From an uncultured bacterium (GTDB lineage Bacteria > Verrucomicrobiota > Lentisphaeria > Victivallales > UBA1829), in the NCBI GenBank assembly GCA_900549415.1, contig URNX01000018.1, positions 1 through 62,151 of the forward strand: a DNA stretch of 62,151 nt, in the 5' to 3' direction. Positions 1 through 7,774 of the stretch are shown piece after piece; positions within the stretch are counted from its first letter, which is position 1, and the number at the start of each line of letters is the position of its first letter. The position numbers were made by a program, and so were the translations under genes. Below the pieces are notes generated by a model that saw only the letters and a list, made by a program, of their open reading frames with translations, did no database searches and was not told the DNA's origin.

Positions 1-380
1 CCGCACCAGAGATGCGCGTTGCAGCGGCGCTTTTCGCAGGTTTCGGCGTCGGTGTAGTTGTCGTTGAATGTGGCGAAGACACCGAGTTCGCCGCGCTGGA
101 AATAGAGATCGTATGGGGCGGTGTTGCGGAAAATGAAGCGTTCCCGCAGAAAATCGCCGCCCATGCTGCGCTCAACGGTCAGTTCGAGAACGTCGCGGCG
201 GTAACGGGAAACGGATTTGCCGTCTTTCTGCTCCGCTCCGAGGAACTCCATTCCTGCGGGGACGCCCCAGGTGCCGAGCCCCTCGATCCAGTTCATGCGG
301 CCGGCGTCGTTCTTGAGAACAAGCGATTTCAGACCTCCGTTGTCTGAATTGAATTCAACTGTGAATTTGCCGTTTTCCAT
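1..380 (-). CDS. Partial protein, possible N-terminal sandwich domain of a carbohydrate-active enzyme
   Basis: An open frame begins with ATG at 380 and runs off the window edge without a stop, giving about 126 residues. The start follows a GGAG-type ribosome binding site. The sequence is rich in alternating beta-strand segments and aromatic residues (for example WIEGLGTWGVP, FIFRNTAPYDLYFQRGELG), as in the N-terminal beta-sandwich of many bacterial glycosidases, but I see no catalytic motif. There is no signal peptide. It is the last visible gene of cassette 1, 107 nt after the GH5 gene, and a hairpin lies in that gap. Function not recognised. The gene position and the carbohydrate link are inferences. 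Confidence 0.6.
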   Translation of the reverse strand, partial: MENGKFTVEFNSDNGGLKSLVLKNDAGRMNWIEGLGTWGVPAGMEFLGAEQKDGKSVSRYRRDVLELTVERSMGGDFLRERFIFRNTAPYDLYFQRGELGVFATFNDNYTDAETCEKRRCNAHLWC

Positions 381-432
381 TTTCTGCAGACTCCTTGCAG
401 CTGTTGTTTGCTGTTTTGTATAAAATAGTATA

Positions 433-465
433 GCCGGATGAATTCTAAATTCAAGTTCATCCGGC
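433..465 (-). terminator. Intergenic hairpin between GH5 gene and the partial gene
   Basis: GCCGGATGAA (433-442) is the exact inverted complement of TTCATCCGGC (456-465), with a 13-nt loop. On the minus strand it is followed by an AT-rich stretch with interrupted T runs. It could be an attenuator or partial terminator within the cassette, or an mRNA-stabilising stem. Confidence 0.45.
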
Positions 466-487
466 GTTGACAATGCAGTTTCTGTGT

Positions 488-1642
488 TCAGCGGCGGTTC
501 CTGCTGAAATATTTCAGCAGAACTTTTTTGAGCGGAGTATCTTCTTTTGCGGGTGTGACGGCGTTGAAATCCGGTTCATGTTCCACGCTCCAGAAGTGGG
601 ATTCTCGGAACGCGTGATAGGTCCAGGACCAGCCGTATTCTTCACAGAGCGAGATGACGTCGCGGACATACTTCTCCGCTCCGGGCGCCCAGCGGATGGC
701 GGAAAACTCCCCGCAGAAGATGATAGCCCCGTATTCCTCCTGGAAGGAACGGACGGTTGCAAGATTGCTCCGGAGATATCGCTTGCCTCCGACGTCTTTC
801 GGGTAGGTGATGAATTTCCCCGCCTTCAGATCTTTCCAGCTGCTTCCGACGCCCTGGTGCGTGTAGGCGCCGGGGATGTAGATATGAACCTGGTAGATGA
901 TGTTCTTGAGCGGGAGCGGCTGCATGTCGGCATAGGAGCCGATTCCGCACATGCCGTTGGATTCGATGATGACCGGCGTATGCGGGTCGATTTCCCGGAT
1001 CGCTTTCGCGGCGCGGTACTGGCAGTCCCAGTAGTTGAAGGGAACGGGCGTGTTCTGGCAGGGTTCGTTGCAGAGGTCGTAGCCCCAGATGTTTTTCCTT
1101 CCTTTGAACCGGGTCGCAATCTGACGCCAGATGCGGATGAAGGAGTTGAGATATTTTTCCTCGGAGAACATGCGGAACTGCTGCGCGAATGCCGCGGCCT
1201 CCTTGATTGCTCCGGGCGGAAGTTCGCCGGCGACCTTGTAGCGTCCGCCCGGCGGTGTGTGCATGTCGATGATGACATGGATTCCGAGACGTTCGAATGT
1301 CGGCATCAGCTTTTCGAGATCGTCAATACGTTTGGCGTACCACGCTTCAAATGCGGCGATGTCTGCAAGCTCTTTCTTGTCTTTCGGCGTACCGATCTGC
1401 CAGCGGATCAGATTTGCTCCCCACGATGCGAGGTCTTCAAGATCCTTGACGGTGCATTTTTCAACGTCGGGGCTCATGACTCCGCGGAAAACCGGGCGGT
1501 TGCGGATGTCATCGGTGTATTCGCACCGGTATCCGTCCGGAATTTCAACGGTCGGGCCGTACGGGCTTCCCTTAGGCGCCGGTTCTGCGGCGCCCAAGGA
1601 GCAGAGGAGCATTGTAAACAGGGCAAAGAATGTTGTTTTCAT
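488..1642 (-). CDS. Secreted GH5-family glycoside hydrolase (cellulase-like)
   Basis: 384 residues. The start at 1642 is chosen because it has a GGAG site at good spacing and opens a clear signal peptide (Lys, hydrophobic core, cleavage after SLGAAE). The mature protein is a (beta/alpha)8 hydrolase of clan A. The proton donor is Glu193 in the motif GYDLCNEP and the nucleophile is Glu312 in IIFCGEFS; RWQIG and VHIYIPG are further GH5-type strand motifs. GH5 enzymes retain configuration and cleave beta-1,4 glucans, mannans and related chains; the subfamily and substrate cannot be told here. It acts outside the cytoplasm. It lies 22 nt downstream of the small jelly-roll-like secreted protein in cassette 1 and is presumably co-transcribed from the regulator promoter. 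Confidence 0.88.
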   Translation of the reverse strand: MKTTFFALFTMLLCSLGAAEPAPKGSPYGPTVEIPDGYRCEYTDDIRNRPVFRGVMSPDVEKCTVKDLEDLASWGANLIRWQIGTPKDKKELADIAAFEAWYAKRIDDLEKLMPTFERLGIHVIIDMHTPPGGRYKVAGELPPGAIKEAAAFAQQFRMFSEEKYLNSFIRIWRQIATRFKGRKNIWGYDLCNEPCQNTPVPFNYWDCQYRAAKAIREIDPHTPVIIESNGMCGIGSYADMQPLPLKNIIYQVHIYIPGAYTHQGVGSSWKDLKAGKFITYPKDVGGKRYLRSNLATVRSFQEEYGAIIFCGEFSAIRWAPGAEKYVRDVISLCEEYGWSWTYHAFRESHFWSVEHEPDFNAVTPAKEDTPLKKVLLKYFSRNRR

Positions 1643-1664
1643 GAAAATCTCCAGCGGTGTTCTC

Positions 1665-2177
1665 TTATTCTTCATCGGAGTCGTCGATGATTTCAAGACG
1701 GACATTGCGGAAGTAGACGGTTCCGCTGATGTTCTGAAGTCCCAGATTCAGCTTTGCGTCCGTTACATCTTCGGGAATCGGCGTTTCAAAGGAAACTTTT
1801 TTCCAGTCGAAGTTCTCGGCGTTTCTGCCTCCGCCCGGATAGGAGGTTTCCTTTTCGCTTTTGACGATCAGCATAAATTTGAAGCCGAGATACGGGCGTT
1901 CCAGTTCCGCAATGTTCAGATTTTCTCCTTTTGTTTCGCAGGTGAAACGGAGATACTTTCCGCGGATTTTCTCCGGAGCCAGATTCATTTGAGCGGTGTT
2001 GGTTCCGCGCTTGTTGTGACTGGTCGGCAGAACAGTTACTCTCAGCGTATCGTCTTTCCATCCGCTCGAGGCGGGAAGAGTCCATGCTTCTCTGTTCTGG
2101 AACAGGTCGATCTGTTCTCCGGCGCTTCCGATGACCCCGGCGAGAGCGATGAGGATTGCCGCAAAACTTTTTTTCAT
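1665..2177 (-). CDS. Small secreted protein, jelly-roll/CBM-like
   Basis: 170 residues with a signal peptide (MKKSFAAILIALAGVIGSAG) and a strong GGAG site before ATG 2177. The mature part is about 150 residues of alternating strands with the ending GLQNISGTVYFRNVRLEI, a pattern common in carbohydrate-binding jelly-roll domains that bind sugar next to catalytic modules. No enzyme motif is visible. It sits between the pseudopilin and the secreted GH5 enzyme, 22 nt before the latter, which suggests it binds the same substrate or works with that enzyme. The acidic tail DDSDEE is unusual for such a domain. Family assignment is by pattern only. Confidence 0.65.
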   Translation of the reverse strand: MKKSFAAILIALAGVIGSAGEQIDLFQNREAWTLPASSGWKDDTLRVTVLPTSHNKRGTNTAQMNLAPEKIRGKYLRFTCETKGENLNIAELERPYLGFKFMLIVKSEKETSYPGGGRNAENFDWKKVSFETPIPEDVTDAKLNLGLQNISGTVYFRNVRLEIIDDSDEE

Positions 2178-2204
2178 ACGTTTTTCTCCTTCTTTGTGTT
2201 TGTT

Positions 2205-2933
2205 TTAGAGTTCCGGATCCCAATTTTCCGGTTTGAATTTGTCCATTTTGTAGATCATGTCCGCATAAGGCGCCGGTTCGCGGAAGCCCGGGCCTTTGAC
2301 CGATTCCGCATGACCGTCGCCGAAAGCGACGTTGGTGACTCCGCTGTGCCAGGTGTAAAGCACTCCGGAGTCGCTCCAGGTCGTTTCATTGTAGGGATAA
2401 GTCCTGCAATGCGACGCCTGGCACCAGGTGTAGTTGAACCTGTTTTCGGCAAGCAGAATTTTGCGCGATGTGTTTTTCAGTTTTGAAGTTTTGATGCTTT
2501 TGTTTTCATCGGCGAGCATTTTGTTGATTCCGTAGGAGAAGCGGCTGCGCCAGTATTCCGCGACGGGGGCCGTGCTGATGTATGCAGTTGTGAGGCATTT
2601 TGTGTTGCCGCCATTCTGCACGGCCGCAACCGGACAGTCCAGCGTCGACCAGTTTCCGACGAGATTATTCCGGACGACCAGCCATCCCCACCCGGGAGCG
2701 GAGCCCGTGAAGCCGCTCGTCGGGAAAAATCCATCGCTGGAATCCGTATATCCCAGAATTGTCATTGCGGACTGCTTGATGTTGCTCAGGCAGCTGACGG
2801 TTCGCGCCTTTTCGCGAGCAGCGTTCAGTGCGGGAAGAAGCATGCCGGCAAGTATTGCAATGATTGCAATTACTACAAGAAGTTCTATAAGGGTGAAGTT
2901 TCCTGCTCTCGTTTTTCCTTTTTTCCTGTTCAT
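2205..2933 (-). CDS. DUF1559-type pseudopilin (prepilin N-terminal methylation motif), cassette 1
   Basis: 242 residues from ATG 2933, which has AAGGAG eight bases upstream; an in-frame ATG at 2951 overlaps the regulator and lacks this site. The N-terminus is a short basic leader, then the class III prepilin cleavage motif and hydrophobic stem NFTLIELLVVIAIIAILAG. The C-terminal half carries the DUF1559 signature NVAFGDGHAE, preceded by a His four residues earlier (HSGVTNV). Proteins of this type are numerous in Planctomycetes, Verrucomicrobia and Lentisphaerota; they are processed by prepilin peptidase and displayed in the envelope, but their role is not settled. It starts 14 nt after the stop of the GntR-type regulator and precedes secreted carbohydrate-active proteins, so a surface role in substrate handling is a reasonable inference. 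Confidence 0.88.
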   Translation of the reverse strand: MNRKKGKTRAGNFTLIELLVVIAIIAILAGMLLPALNAAREKARTVSCLSNIKQSAMTILGYTDSSDGFFPTSGFTGSAPGWGWLVVRNNLVGNWSTLDCPVAAVQNGGNTKCLTTAYISTAPVAEYWRSRFSYGINKMLADENKSIKTSKLKNTSRKILLAENRFNYTWCQASHCRTYPYNETTWSDSGVLYTWHSGVTNVAFGDGHAESVKGPGFREPAPYADMIYKMDKFKPENWDPEL

Positions 2934-2947
2934 CTTGATTCTCCTTT

Positions 2948-3973
2948 TCATTCTGTGATTGTCTTATAGCTGTGTTTGAAAACAATATGTTCTGCTTCCT
3001 GATCCGGATTTTCAAGAAGACGGGACACCACTTTCGCGGTCTGCCGTCCGAATTCCTCAAACGGGAAATCAAACAGCAGAACAGGTTCCTGCATTTTGCG
3101 CGGCTTGAACATGAAGGTCGCAAGACGGCACTCTTCATTCAAATCAATATTGTGTTCGCGGAGAATTTGCGCGGTCTCTTCAAACGTTTCGATGCTAGGC
3201 GCAACTGCCTGCGGACGGAATCCGTTTTCCAGAAGTCCGCTCAGCCCTTCCGTCGTGTTGAGCAGAAAACATTCATCCGGAAGCGCATGCCCGGCTTCGG
3301 CGAAGACGTCGCGAACCCCCAGGAATGTCGTCGCCCGGTAGCGTTCGCTCTGAATGAAGAGAACCTTCGTGCGGTTTTCGGCAAGGAGAGCGCGTCCGAG
3401 TGCGCGGCCCTTCTCCCTGCGGTCCAGCTCCACGCTCGGGATGCCGTCGATTTCCGTATCGACGGTGACCACGGGACGGAACTTGCGGATTTCGCGCAGG
3501 ACTTGTGCCATCGCGGCGGAGACGTTGAAGCAGACGAGCGCATTGCAGTCGATCCCGCGCAGTTCCGTGGCGAGGTCGTTTTCCCGTTCGGAAAAGAGGC
3601 GGATTTCCTGAATCAGAGCGGGCTGTTTTGCCAGCTCCGCCGCGGTGTGCGATTTGAGGGAGACGATGTAAAACGGTTCGTAAATGGTTTTGCCGTCGCC
3701 GTTGAGAATTCCGATCAGCGGAGCGCGGAACTGCTGCATTTTCGAGGGGACTGTGAAAGTGCCGACGCCGTGCTTGGCGGTGAGGTATCCCTCTTCGATC
3801 AGGAGTTTTAGTTCGAGCTGTGCGGTGCTGCGTGCGATGCCGAGCTCGTCCGCGAGCTCTTTGTTGGAGGGCAGGTGATAGGCCTCTCCGGCGTGCTGCC
3901 AGAGCAGATCCATCACATACCTCCGGACCTGCATCCGTGCGCTGTCGCGTTTCCTGCTGTTCGCTGAAATCAT
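2948..3973 (-). CDS. GntR/LacI-type transcriptional regulator, cassette 1
   Basis: 341 residues. Residues about 12-75 form a GntR winged helix (LPSNKELADELGIARSTAQL, then LIEEGYLTAKHGVGTF). Residues about 85-335 resemble a periplasmic-binding-protein-like LacI sensor domain (ALVCFNVSAAMAQVLREI, PVVTVDTEIDGIPSVELDRREKG, KVLFIQSERYRATTFLGVRDVF). Such hybrids (AraR/GntR-LacI type) bind a sugar and derepress adjacent genes. The open frame extends to 4597, but the region before 3973 contains a consensus promoter, so ATG 3973 with AGAGGA upstream is the start. It is the first gene of cassette 1 and presumably controls it. The sensed sugar is unknown. Confidence 0.85.
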   Translation of the reverse strand: MISANSRKRDSARMQVRRYVMDLLWQHAGEAYHLPSNKELADELGIARSTAQLELKLLIEEGYLTAKHGVGTFTVPSKMQQFRAPLIGILNGDGKTIYEPFYIVSLKSHTAAELAKQPALIQEIRLFSERENDLATELRGIDCNALVCFNVSAAMAQVLREIRKFRPVVTVDTEIDGIPSVELDRREKGRALGRALLAENRTKVLFIQSERYRATTFLGVRDVFAEAGHALPDECFLLNTTEGLSGLLENGFRPQAVAPSIETFEETAQILREHNIDLNEECRLATFMFKPRKMQEPVLLFDFPFEEFGRQTAKVVSRLLENPDQEAEHIVFKHSYKTITE

Positions 3974-4019
3974 GCCTGTTCCTCTTTTGTTATCGGGCTT
4001 CCAATCGGGCTTTGTCTTA

Positions 4020-4048
4020 ATTATACCACAAAACCGCGAAAAAGTCAA
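4020..4048 (-). promoter_or_regulatory. Sigma70 promoter of the cassette 1 regulator
   Basis: Reading the minus strand, TTGACT (4048-4043) is followed after 17 bp by TATAAT (4025-4020), a near-perfect sigma70 promoter. The spacer contains TCGCGGTTTTGTGG, which matches the spacer of the cassette 2 regulator promoter at 25418-25446 far beyond the promoter hexamers. Confidence 0.8.
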
Positions 4049-4086
4049 GAGGGGAAAAGAGAAAAAAATGTTTTTTCTTTCTCCTC

Positions 4087-4115
4087 GTGGAATTTTCCGG
4101 AAAACATGGTATATT
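4087..4115 (+). promoter_or_regulatory. Probable promoter of the thiamin operon (extended -10)
   Basis: TGGTATATT at 4107-4115 is an extended -10 element just ahead of the riboswitch. No good -35 hexamer is visible at 4087-4092. A 12-bp palindrome TTTTCCGGAAAA lies at 4093-4104. Confidence 0.45.
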
Positions 4116-4120
4116 ACGGA

Positions 4121-4203
4121 ATCGGGGTGCTGCTCCACAATGGAGCGGCTGAGATTATACCCGCAGAACCTGATCCGGGTAATTCCGGCGCAGGGAAACA
4201 CAA
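4121..4203 (+). ncRNA. TPP riboswitch (THI element)
   Basis: The conserved TPP aptamer blocks occur in order: TCGGGGTGC near 4122, GGCTGAGA at 4147-4154, ATACCC at 4157-4162, GAACCTGATC at 4166-4175, and GGCGCAGGGAAA at 4188-4199. This RNA binds thiamin pyrophosphate and switches off downstream thiamin synthesis genes. It lies about 105 nt upstream of thiG. A small stem (CCGTG/CACGG near 4260) lies in the expression platform, but I cannot tell whether control is by termination or by blocking the ribosome site. Confidence 0.93.
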
Positions 4204-4307
4204 CGTCATTTTCCGGCACAGCCGAAGCTGCGCAAGTTTCCCCCCGACAGGAGCCGCCCGTGCGGCACGGACAGTAAACTGAGAACCAAACAGAAGGAAT
4301 CTGACTC

Positions 4308-5081
4308 ATGAAAGAACTCATCATCGGCGGACGCAAGTTCACCAACCGTTTCTTCCTCGGAACGGGAAAATTCGCATCGGCGGAACTCTTCCGGCAGGCG
4401 CTCGAAGCCTCCGAAACCGAACTTGTCACCACCGCGCTCACCCGCGTGCACGAAGACGATGCGGAACACGATGACATTCTCAAGGTGATCGACCGCTCCA
4501 AAGTGGAAATCATGCTCAACACCTCCGGCGCACGTACGGCCGACGAGGCTGTCCGCATCGCTCTCATCGGCGAAGCCGCCGGTTTCAAATGGATCAAACT
4601 TGAAATTCATCCCGACGCCCGTTATCTGCTTCCCGACCCCGTCGAGACCCTGAAGGCTGTCGAGAAACTCGCGAACCGCGGACTGGTTGTTCTTCCGTAC
4701 ATCAACGCCGATCCGGTTCTTGCTCATCACATCGAAGAGGCCGGCGCGGCGGCGGTCATGCCGCTCGGTTCGCCCATCGGTTCCAACCGCGGAATCCGCA
4801 CGCGCGACATGATTGAAATCATCGTCGAACAGAGCCACATTCCGGTTATCGTCGACGCCGGAATCGGGCTTCCCTCGCACGCCGCAGAAGCGATTGAGCT
4901 CGGCGCCGACGCCGTTCTCGCGAATACCGCTGTCGCCGCCGCGAACGATCCCGTCCGCATGGCGGAGGCGTTCAAGCTCGCGGTCCGCGCGGCGGAAATG
5001 GGCATCAAAGCGGGCCCGCCGGCTCCCCGGACGACCGCATCCGCTTCCAGCCCGATGAACGCTTTCGATATTTTCATTTGA
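4308..5081 (+). CDS. thiG: Thiazole synthase ThiG
   Basis: 257 residues, the usual ThiG length, with AAGGAA upstream of ATG 4308. The start KELIIGGRKFTNRFFLGTGKF and the phosphate-binding and glycine-rich loops are typical. The Schiff-base lysine lies in WIKLEIHPDARYLLPD (about residue 95), and the end KAGPPAPRTTASASSPM is characteristic. The enzyme condenses deoxyxylulose phosphate, dehydroglycine and ThiS-thiocarboxylate to the thiazole phosphate of thiamin in the cytoplasm. It is the first gene behind the TPP riboswitch and is followed 8 nt later by thiH. Neither the sulfur carrier gene thiS nor thiF is present in this window. Confidence 0.95.
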   Translation: MKELIIGGRKFTNRFFLGTGKFASAELFRQALEASETELVTTALTRVHEDDAEHDDILKVIDRSKVEIMLNTSGARTADEAVRIALIGEAAGFKWIKLEIHPDARYLLPDPVETLKAVEKLANRGLVVLPYINADPVLAHHIEEAGAAAVMPLGSPIGSNRGIRTRDMIEIIVEQSHIPVIVDAGIGLPSHAAEAIELGADAVLANTAVAAANDPVRMAEAFKLAVRAAEMGIKAGPPAPRTTASASSPMNAFDIFI

Positions 5082-5089
5082 GGTGAATC

Positions 5090-6196
5090 ATGTTTCCGAA
5101 ACTGAAATTCACCAAAGAACAGATTGAGGACTATTACTCCAAAGTCACTCCCGACATGGTGCGGACGAGTCTTGCGGCGGATCGTCACACGTATTTCGAT
5201 CTTCTGAATCTGCTCTCTCCCGCCGCCGCTCAGCCGGAGTTCCGCGAGGCTTTGCGCGAGGCCGCGATGAAGGCGCGCCGCCGCTACTACGGCAAAACGG
5301 TCTCCATTTTTGCTCCGCTCTACATTTCGAACACCTGCGTGAACTCCTGCCGCTACTGCGACTTCAACATCACCCACCATGCGGAACGCAAAATCCTGAC
5401 TCTCGATGAAATCCGCATGGAGTGCGACGCCATCCGCAAGCACAACATCGATTCCCTCCTGATCGTCGCCGGAGAAGACCCGAAGCACATGACGGTCGAT
5501 TATCTCTGCGAAGTCGGGCGGATGCTGAAGGATACGTTCTCGTGTCTTTCGCTCGAAGTTGCGCCTCAGGAGGAGGACGCTTACCGCAAGCTCTTTGAAG
5601 CCGGCTACGAAAGCCTGATCTGCTTTCAGGAAACCTACGAGAAGGATCTCTACAAGTACCTTCATCCCGCCGGACCGAAGAGCGTCTACGATTTCCGCGT
5701 CTGGACTCAGCTCCGCGCCGGTAAAGCGGGCTTCCGCACGCTCGGAATTGCGTTTCTGCTCGGACTTGCTCCGTGGCGGATCGAAGCGGCGAGCCTCGGC
5801 GCGCACGCATTCTATCTGATGAAGGAGTGCTACCGGAGCCGTATTCAGTTTGCGTTTCCGCGCATCACTCCGATGAGCGGCGGCTTCCAGCCGGAACATC
5901 CGGTGAACGAGGAGGATCTGGAGCTGATGATGCTTGTCTTCCGAATCGTTTTCCCGGAATGCGGCATGACGGTTTCGACGCGCGAGGATCCCGAGTTCCG
6001 CGACCGCATCGTACAGACCGCCGCGGACAACATGTCCGCCGGTTCCCGCGTGACCCCGGGCGGTTACGCCGTGCTTGCCGACAAGGATGTTGCGCAGTTC
6101 ACGCTGAATGATTCGCGCGAGCCTGAGGACATCTACAAGGCGATTCACGCGAACGGTCAGGAAGTCGTTTTCAAGAACTGGGACAAACGCATCTGA
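5090..6196 (+). CDS. thiH: 2-iminoacetate synthase ThiH (radical SAM)
   Basis: 368 residues, close to the 377 of Escherichia coli ThiH. The radical SAM cluster motif CX3CX2C is visible as CVNSCRYC at about residues 83-90. The enzyme cleaves tyrosine to p-cresol and dehydroglycine, the glycine-derived substrate of ThiG. A GAGGTG site precedes ATG 5090 and the spacing to thiG is 8 nt, so both are translated from the riboswitch-controlled transcript. Using ThiH rather than the oxygen-dependent glycine oxidase ThiO fits an anaerobic lifestyle. Confidence 0.94.
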   Translation: MFPKLKFTKEQIEDYYSKVTPDMVRTSLAADRHTYFDLLNLLSPAAAQPEFREALREAAMKARRRYYGKTVSIFAPLYISNTCVNSCRYCDFNITHHAERKILTLDEIRMECDAIRKHNIDSLLIVAGEDPKHMTVDYLCEVGRMLKDTFSCLSLEVAPQEEDAYRKLFEAGYESLICFQETYEKDLYKYLHPAGPKSVYDFRVWTQLRAGKAGFRTLGIAFLLGLAPWRIEAASLGAHAFYLMKECYRSRIQFAFPRITPMSGGFQPEHPVNEEDLELMMLVFRIVFPECGMTVSTREDPEFRDRIVQTAADNMSAGSRVTPGGYAVLADKDVAQFTLNDSREPEDIYKAIHANGQEVVFKNWDKRI

Positions 6197-6203
6197 GGTG
6201 AGT

Positions 6204-6485
6204 ATGGATACGGTTTTTCTGAATGGAACGGAACTCCGCGGCGTCACGGTTCCGACGCCGCACACGACGCTGTTGATGATCTGCGCGCAAAACGGATTCC
6301 TCGGCTGCGGTTATCTGAACCTTGCAACCGCGGAGAAGGTCGGCGACGCCGTCGCGATTGTGACGGGCGTGAAGTCCTATGACGACATGCTGAACGCCAC
6401 GGTCCGCAGCGTCTCTTCCGCCGCTTCCGCGCTCGGCGTCGAGCCCGGCATGACCGGACGCGACGCGCTGCTGAAGATGATGTGA
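6204..6485 (+). CDS. DUF1805 (YunC-like) protein
   Basis: 93 residues from ATG 6204, which follows GAGGTGAGT and lies 7 nt after thiH; the upstream part of the open frame overlaps thiH and is not used. The pattern GFLGCGYLNLATAEKVGDAVAIVTGVKSYDDML and the ending GVEPGMTGRDALLKMM resemble the small single-domain YunC/DUF1805 family of Bacillus and archaea, whose function is unknown. Placement as third gene of a TPP-controlled operon suggests a link to thiamin or sulfur chemistry. That link is inference from position only. Confidence 0.75.
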   Translation: MDTVFLNGTELRGVTVPTPHTTLLMICAQNGFLGCGYLNLATAEKVGDAVAIVTGVKSYDDMLNATVRSVSSAASALGVEPGMTGRDALLKMM

Positions 6486-6489
6486 TTCT

Positions 6490-7587
6490 TTACCGGGCGG
6501 GAACGAAACGGATCAGCTGAATCTCGTTGGAGGTTCCAAGCCGCATCCACGGTCCGAACGTTCCCGCGCCCTGCGAAACGAACAACGTCATGTTTCCGAT
6601 GCGGTAGAAGCCGCATTCGTAGGGGAACATGAGCCGGGTGAACAGCATGCCGGGAAAAACCTGTCCGTCGTGCGTGTGTCCGGAGATCATGACGTCGAAT
6701 CCGGAACGGGCGATGAAGTCTGCGCCGCGCGGGGTGTGATGAAACAGAACCTGCGGCAGTTTTCCTTTGCGGACGATTTTCGGAACTTCCTCTTCCACTG
6801 TCAGATTGTTGACGCGGTGCGGATCCTTTTTGATGCTTTTTTCGCTCATGTATTCGAGCCCGGTGACTTCAATTCCGGCAATTTCAACGGCTTTGTTGTG
6901 CAGAATGCGGATTCCGTTTTTCTCAATTAGCTTCAGCACGCGCGGAGTGTCAATGTAATATTCATGGTTCCCGATGGTGTAGAGCTGCGGAACACGGACG
7001 TCGCGGAACAGCGCAAAAAGATCGTCGCGGAGCGCGCAGTTACTGTCGGCGAGATCGCCGTTGTAGAGAACGAAATCGGGGTTCTTCGCATTGACGGCAT
7101 CGACCATGCGGCGGAGCCACGCTTTGCCGCGCTGGGGACCGAGATGCAGATCGGAGATGTGCAGGACCATGACCGGTTTCTGCAAGCCCGCGACCGGAAT
7201 TTCAAGCGTGCGGATCTGGAAGTTCCGGGCGTGGAGCCAGCCGCCTAGCACGAGCAGAGCAGCGAGAATTGCCGGAACCGCTGCGCACCAGGCGTCGCGC
7301 TGAAGCTTCTTCAGCAGGAAATGAAACGCCTGTTCCAGAAGCATGAGGAAGAAGCAGTAGACGTAAAACATGAAGAAGAGTCCGCCGGCATTCGCAAGCC
7401 ATGTGAGCGGCCCGGTTGATTCGAGTTTTGCCGGAATCAGAAATCCCGCGACGGATGCGAAGAGCAGAAGCAGAATTCCCGCGCTTGCCCAAAGCCCGTG
7501 TTTTGTTTTGAGTTTCAGCAGACGGCAGAAGCGGAACGGAACCCACCACGCGGCGAACAGCAGAATCAGAAATGAGACAAGAAACAT
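6490..7587 (-). CDS. Membrane-anchored metallophosphoesterase (YkuE-like)
   Basis: 365 residues. The first about 120 residues hold roughly four membrane helices, and the catalytic domain follows from about residue 130. All calcineurin-like metal-binding motifs are present in order: SDLHLG, NGDLADS, GNHEYY, FHHTPRG and SGHTHDGQVFP. Proteins of this YkuE/LpxG type hydrolyse phosphodiester or pyrophosphate bonds, and some act on UDP-diacylglucosamine or lipid substrates at the membrane. The substrate cannot be assigned. The stop is convergent with the DUF1805 gene 4 nt away. AGGAGG lies just before the start, with a sigma70-type promoter upstream at 7611-7640. Confidence 0.88.
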   Translation of the reverse strand: MFLVSFLILLFAAWWVPFRFCRLLKLKTKHGLWASAGILLLLFASVAGFLIPAKLESTGPLTWLANAGGLFFMFYVYCFFLMLLEQAFHFLLKKLQRDAWCAAVPAILAALLVLGGWLHARNFQIRTLEIPVAGLQKPVMVLHISDLHLGPQRGKAWLRRMVDAVNAKNPDFVLYNGDLADSNCALRDDLFALFRDVRVPQLYTIGNHEYYIDTPRVLKLIEKNGIRILHNKAVEIAGIEVTGLEYMSEKSIKKDPHRVNNLTVEEEVPKIVRKGKLPQVLFHHTPRGADFIARSGFDVMISGHTHDGQVFPGMLFTRLMFPYECGFYRIGNMTLFVSQGAGTFGPWMRLGTSNEIQLIRFVPAR

Positions 7588-7610
7588 GCTTCCTCCTGGA
7601 GTTTTTCCGC

Positions 7611-7640
7611 AATATACAGCTTGAAGCCGCTCAAAGTCAA
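7611..7640 (-). promoter_or_regulatory. Promoter of the metallophosphoesterase gene
   Basis: On the minus strand TTGACT (7640-7635) and TATATT (7616-7611) are separated by 18 bp, with AGGAGG and ATG 7587 shortly downstream. The rest of 7641-7774, upstream of the divergent GH95 gene, holds no motif I can name. Confidence 0.6.
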
Positions 7641-7774
7641 ATGTCGTTTTGAAAAAATAATGGTATGAAGGTCCTTTTTATAGTGAAAAAGTTTTTCGCT
7701 CCTTGCAAAAACGGTTTTATGGATTAACTTACAGGGAATTCAGAAATGAACCAGACAACAAAAAAGGGTAAAAC

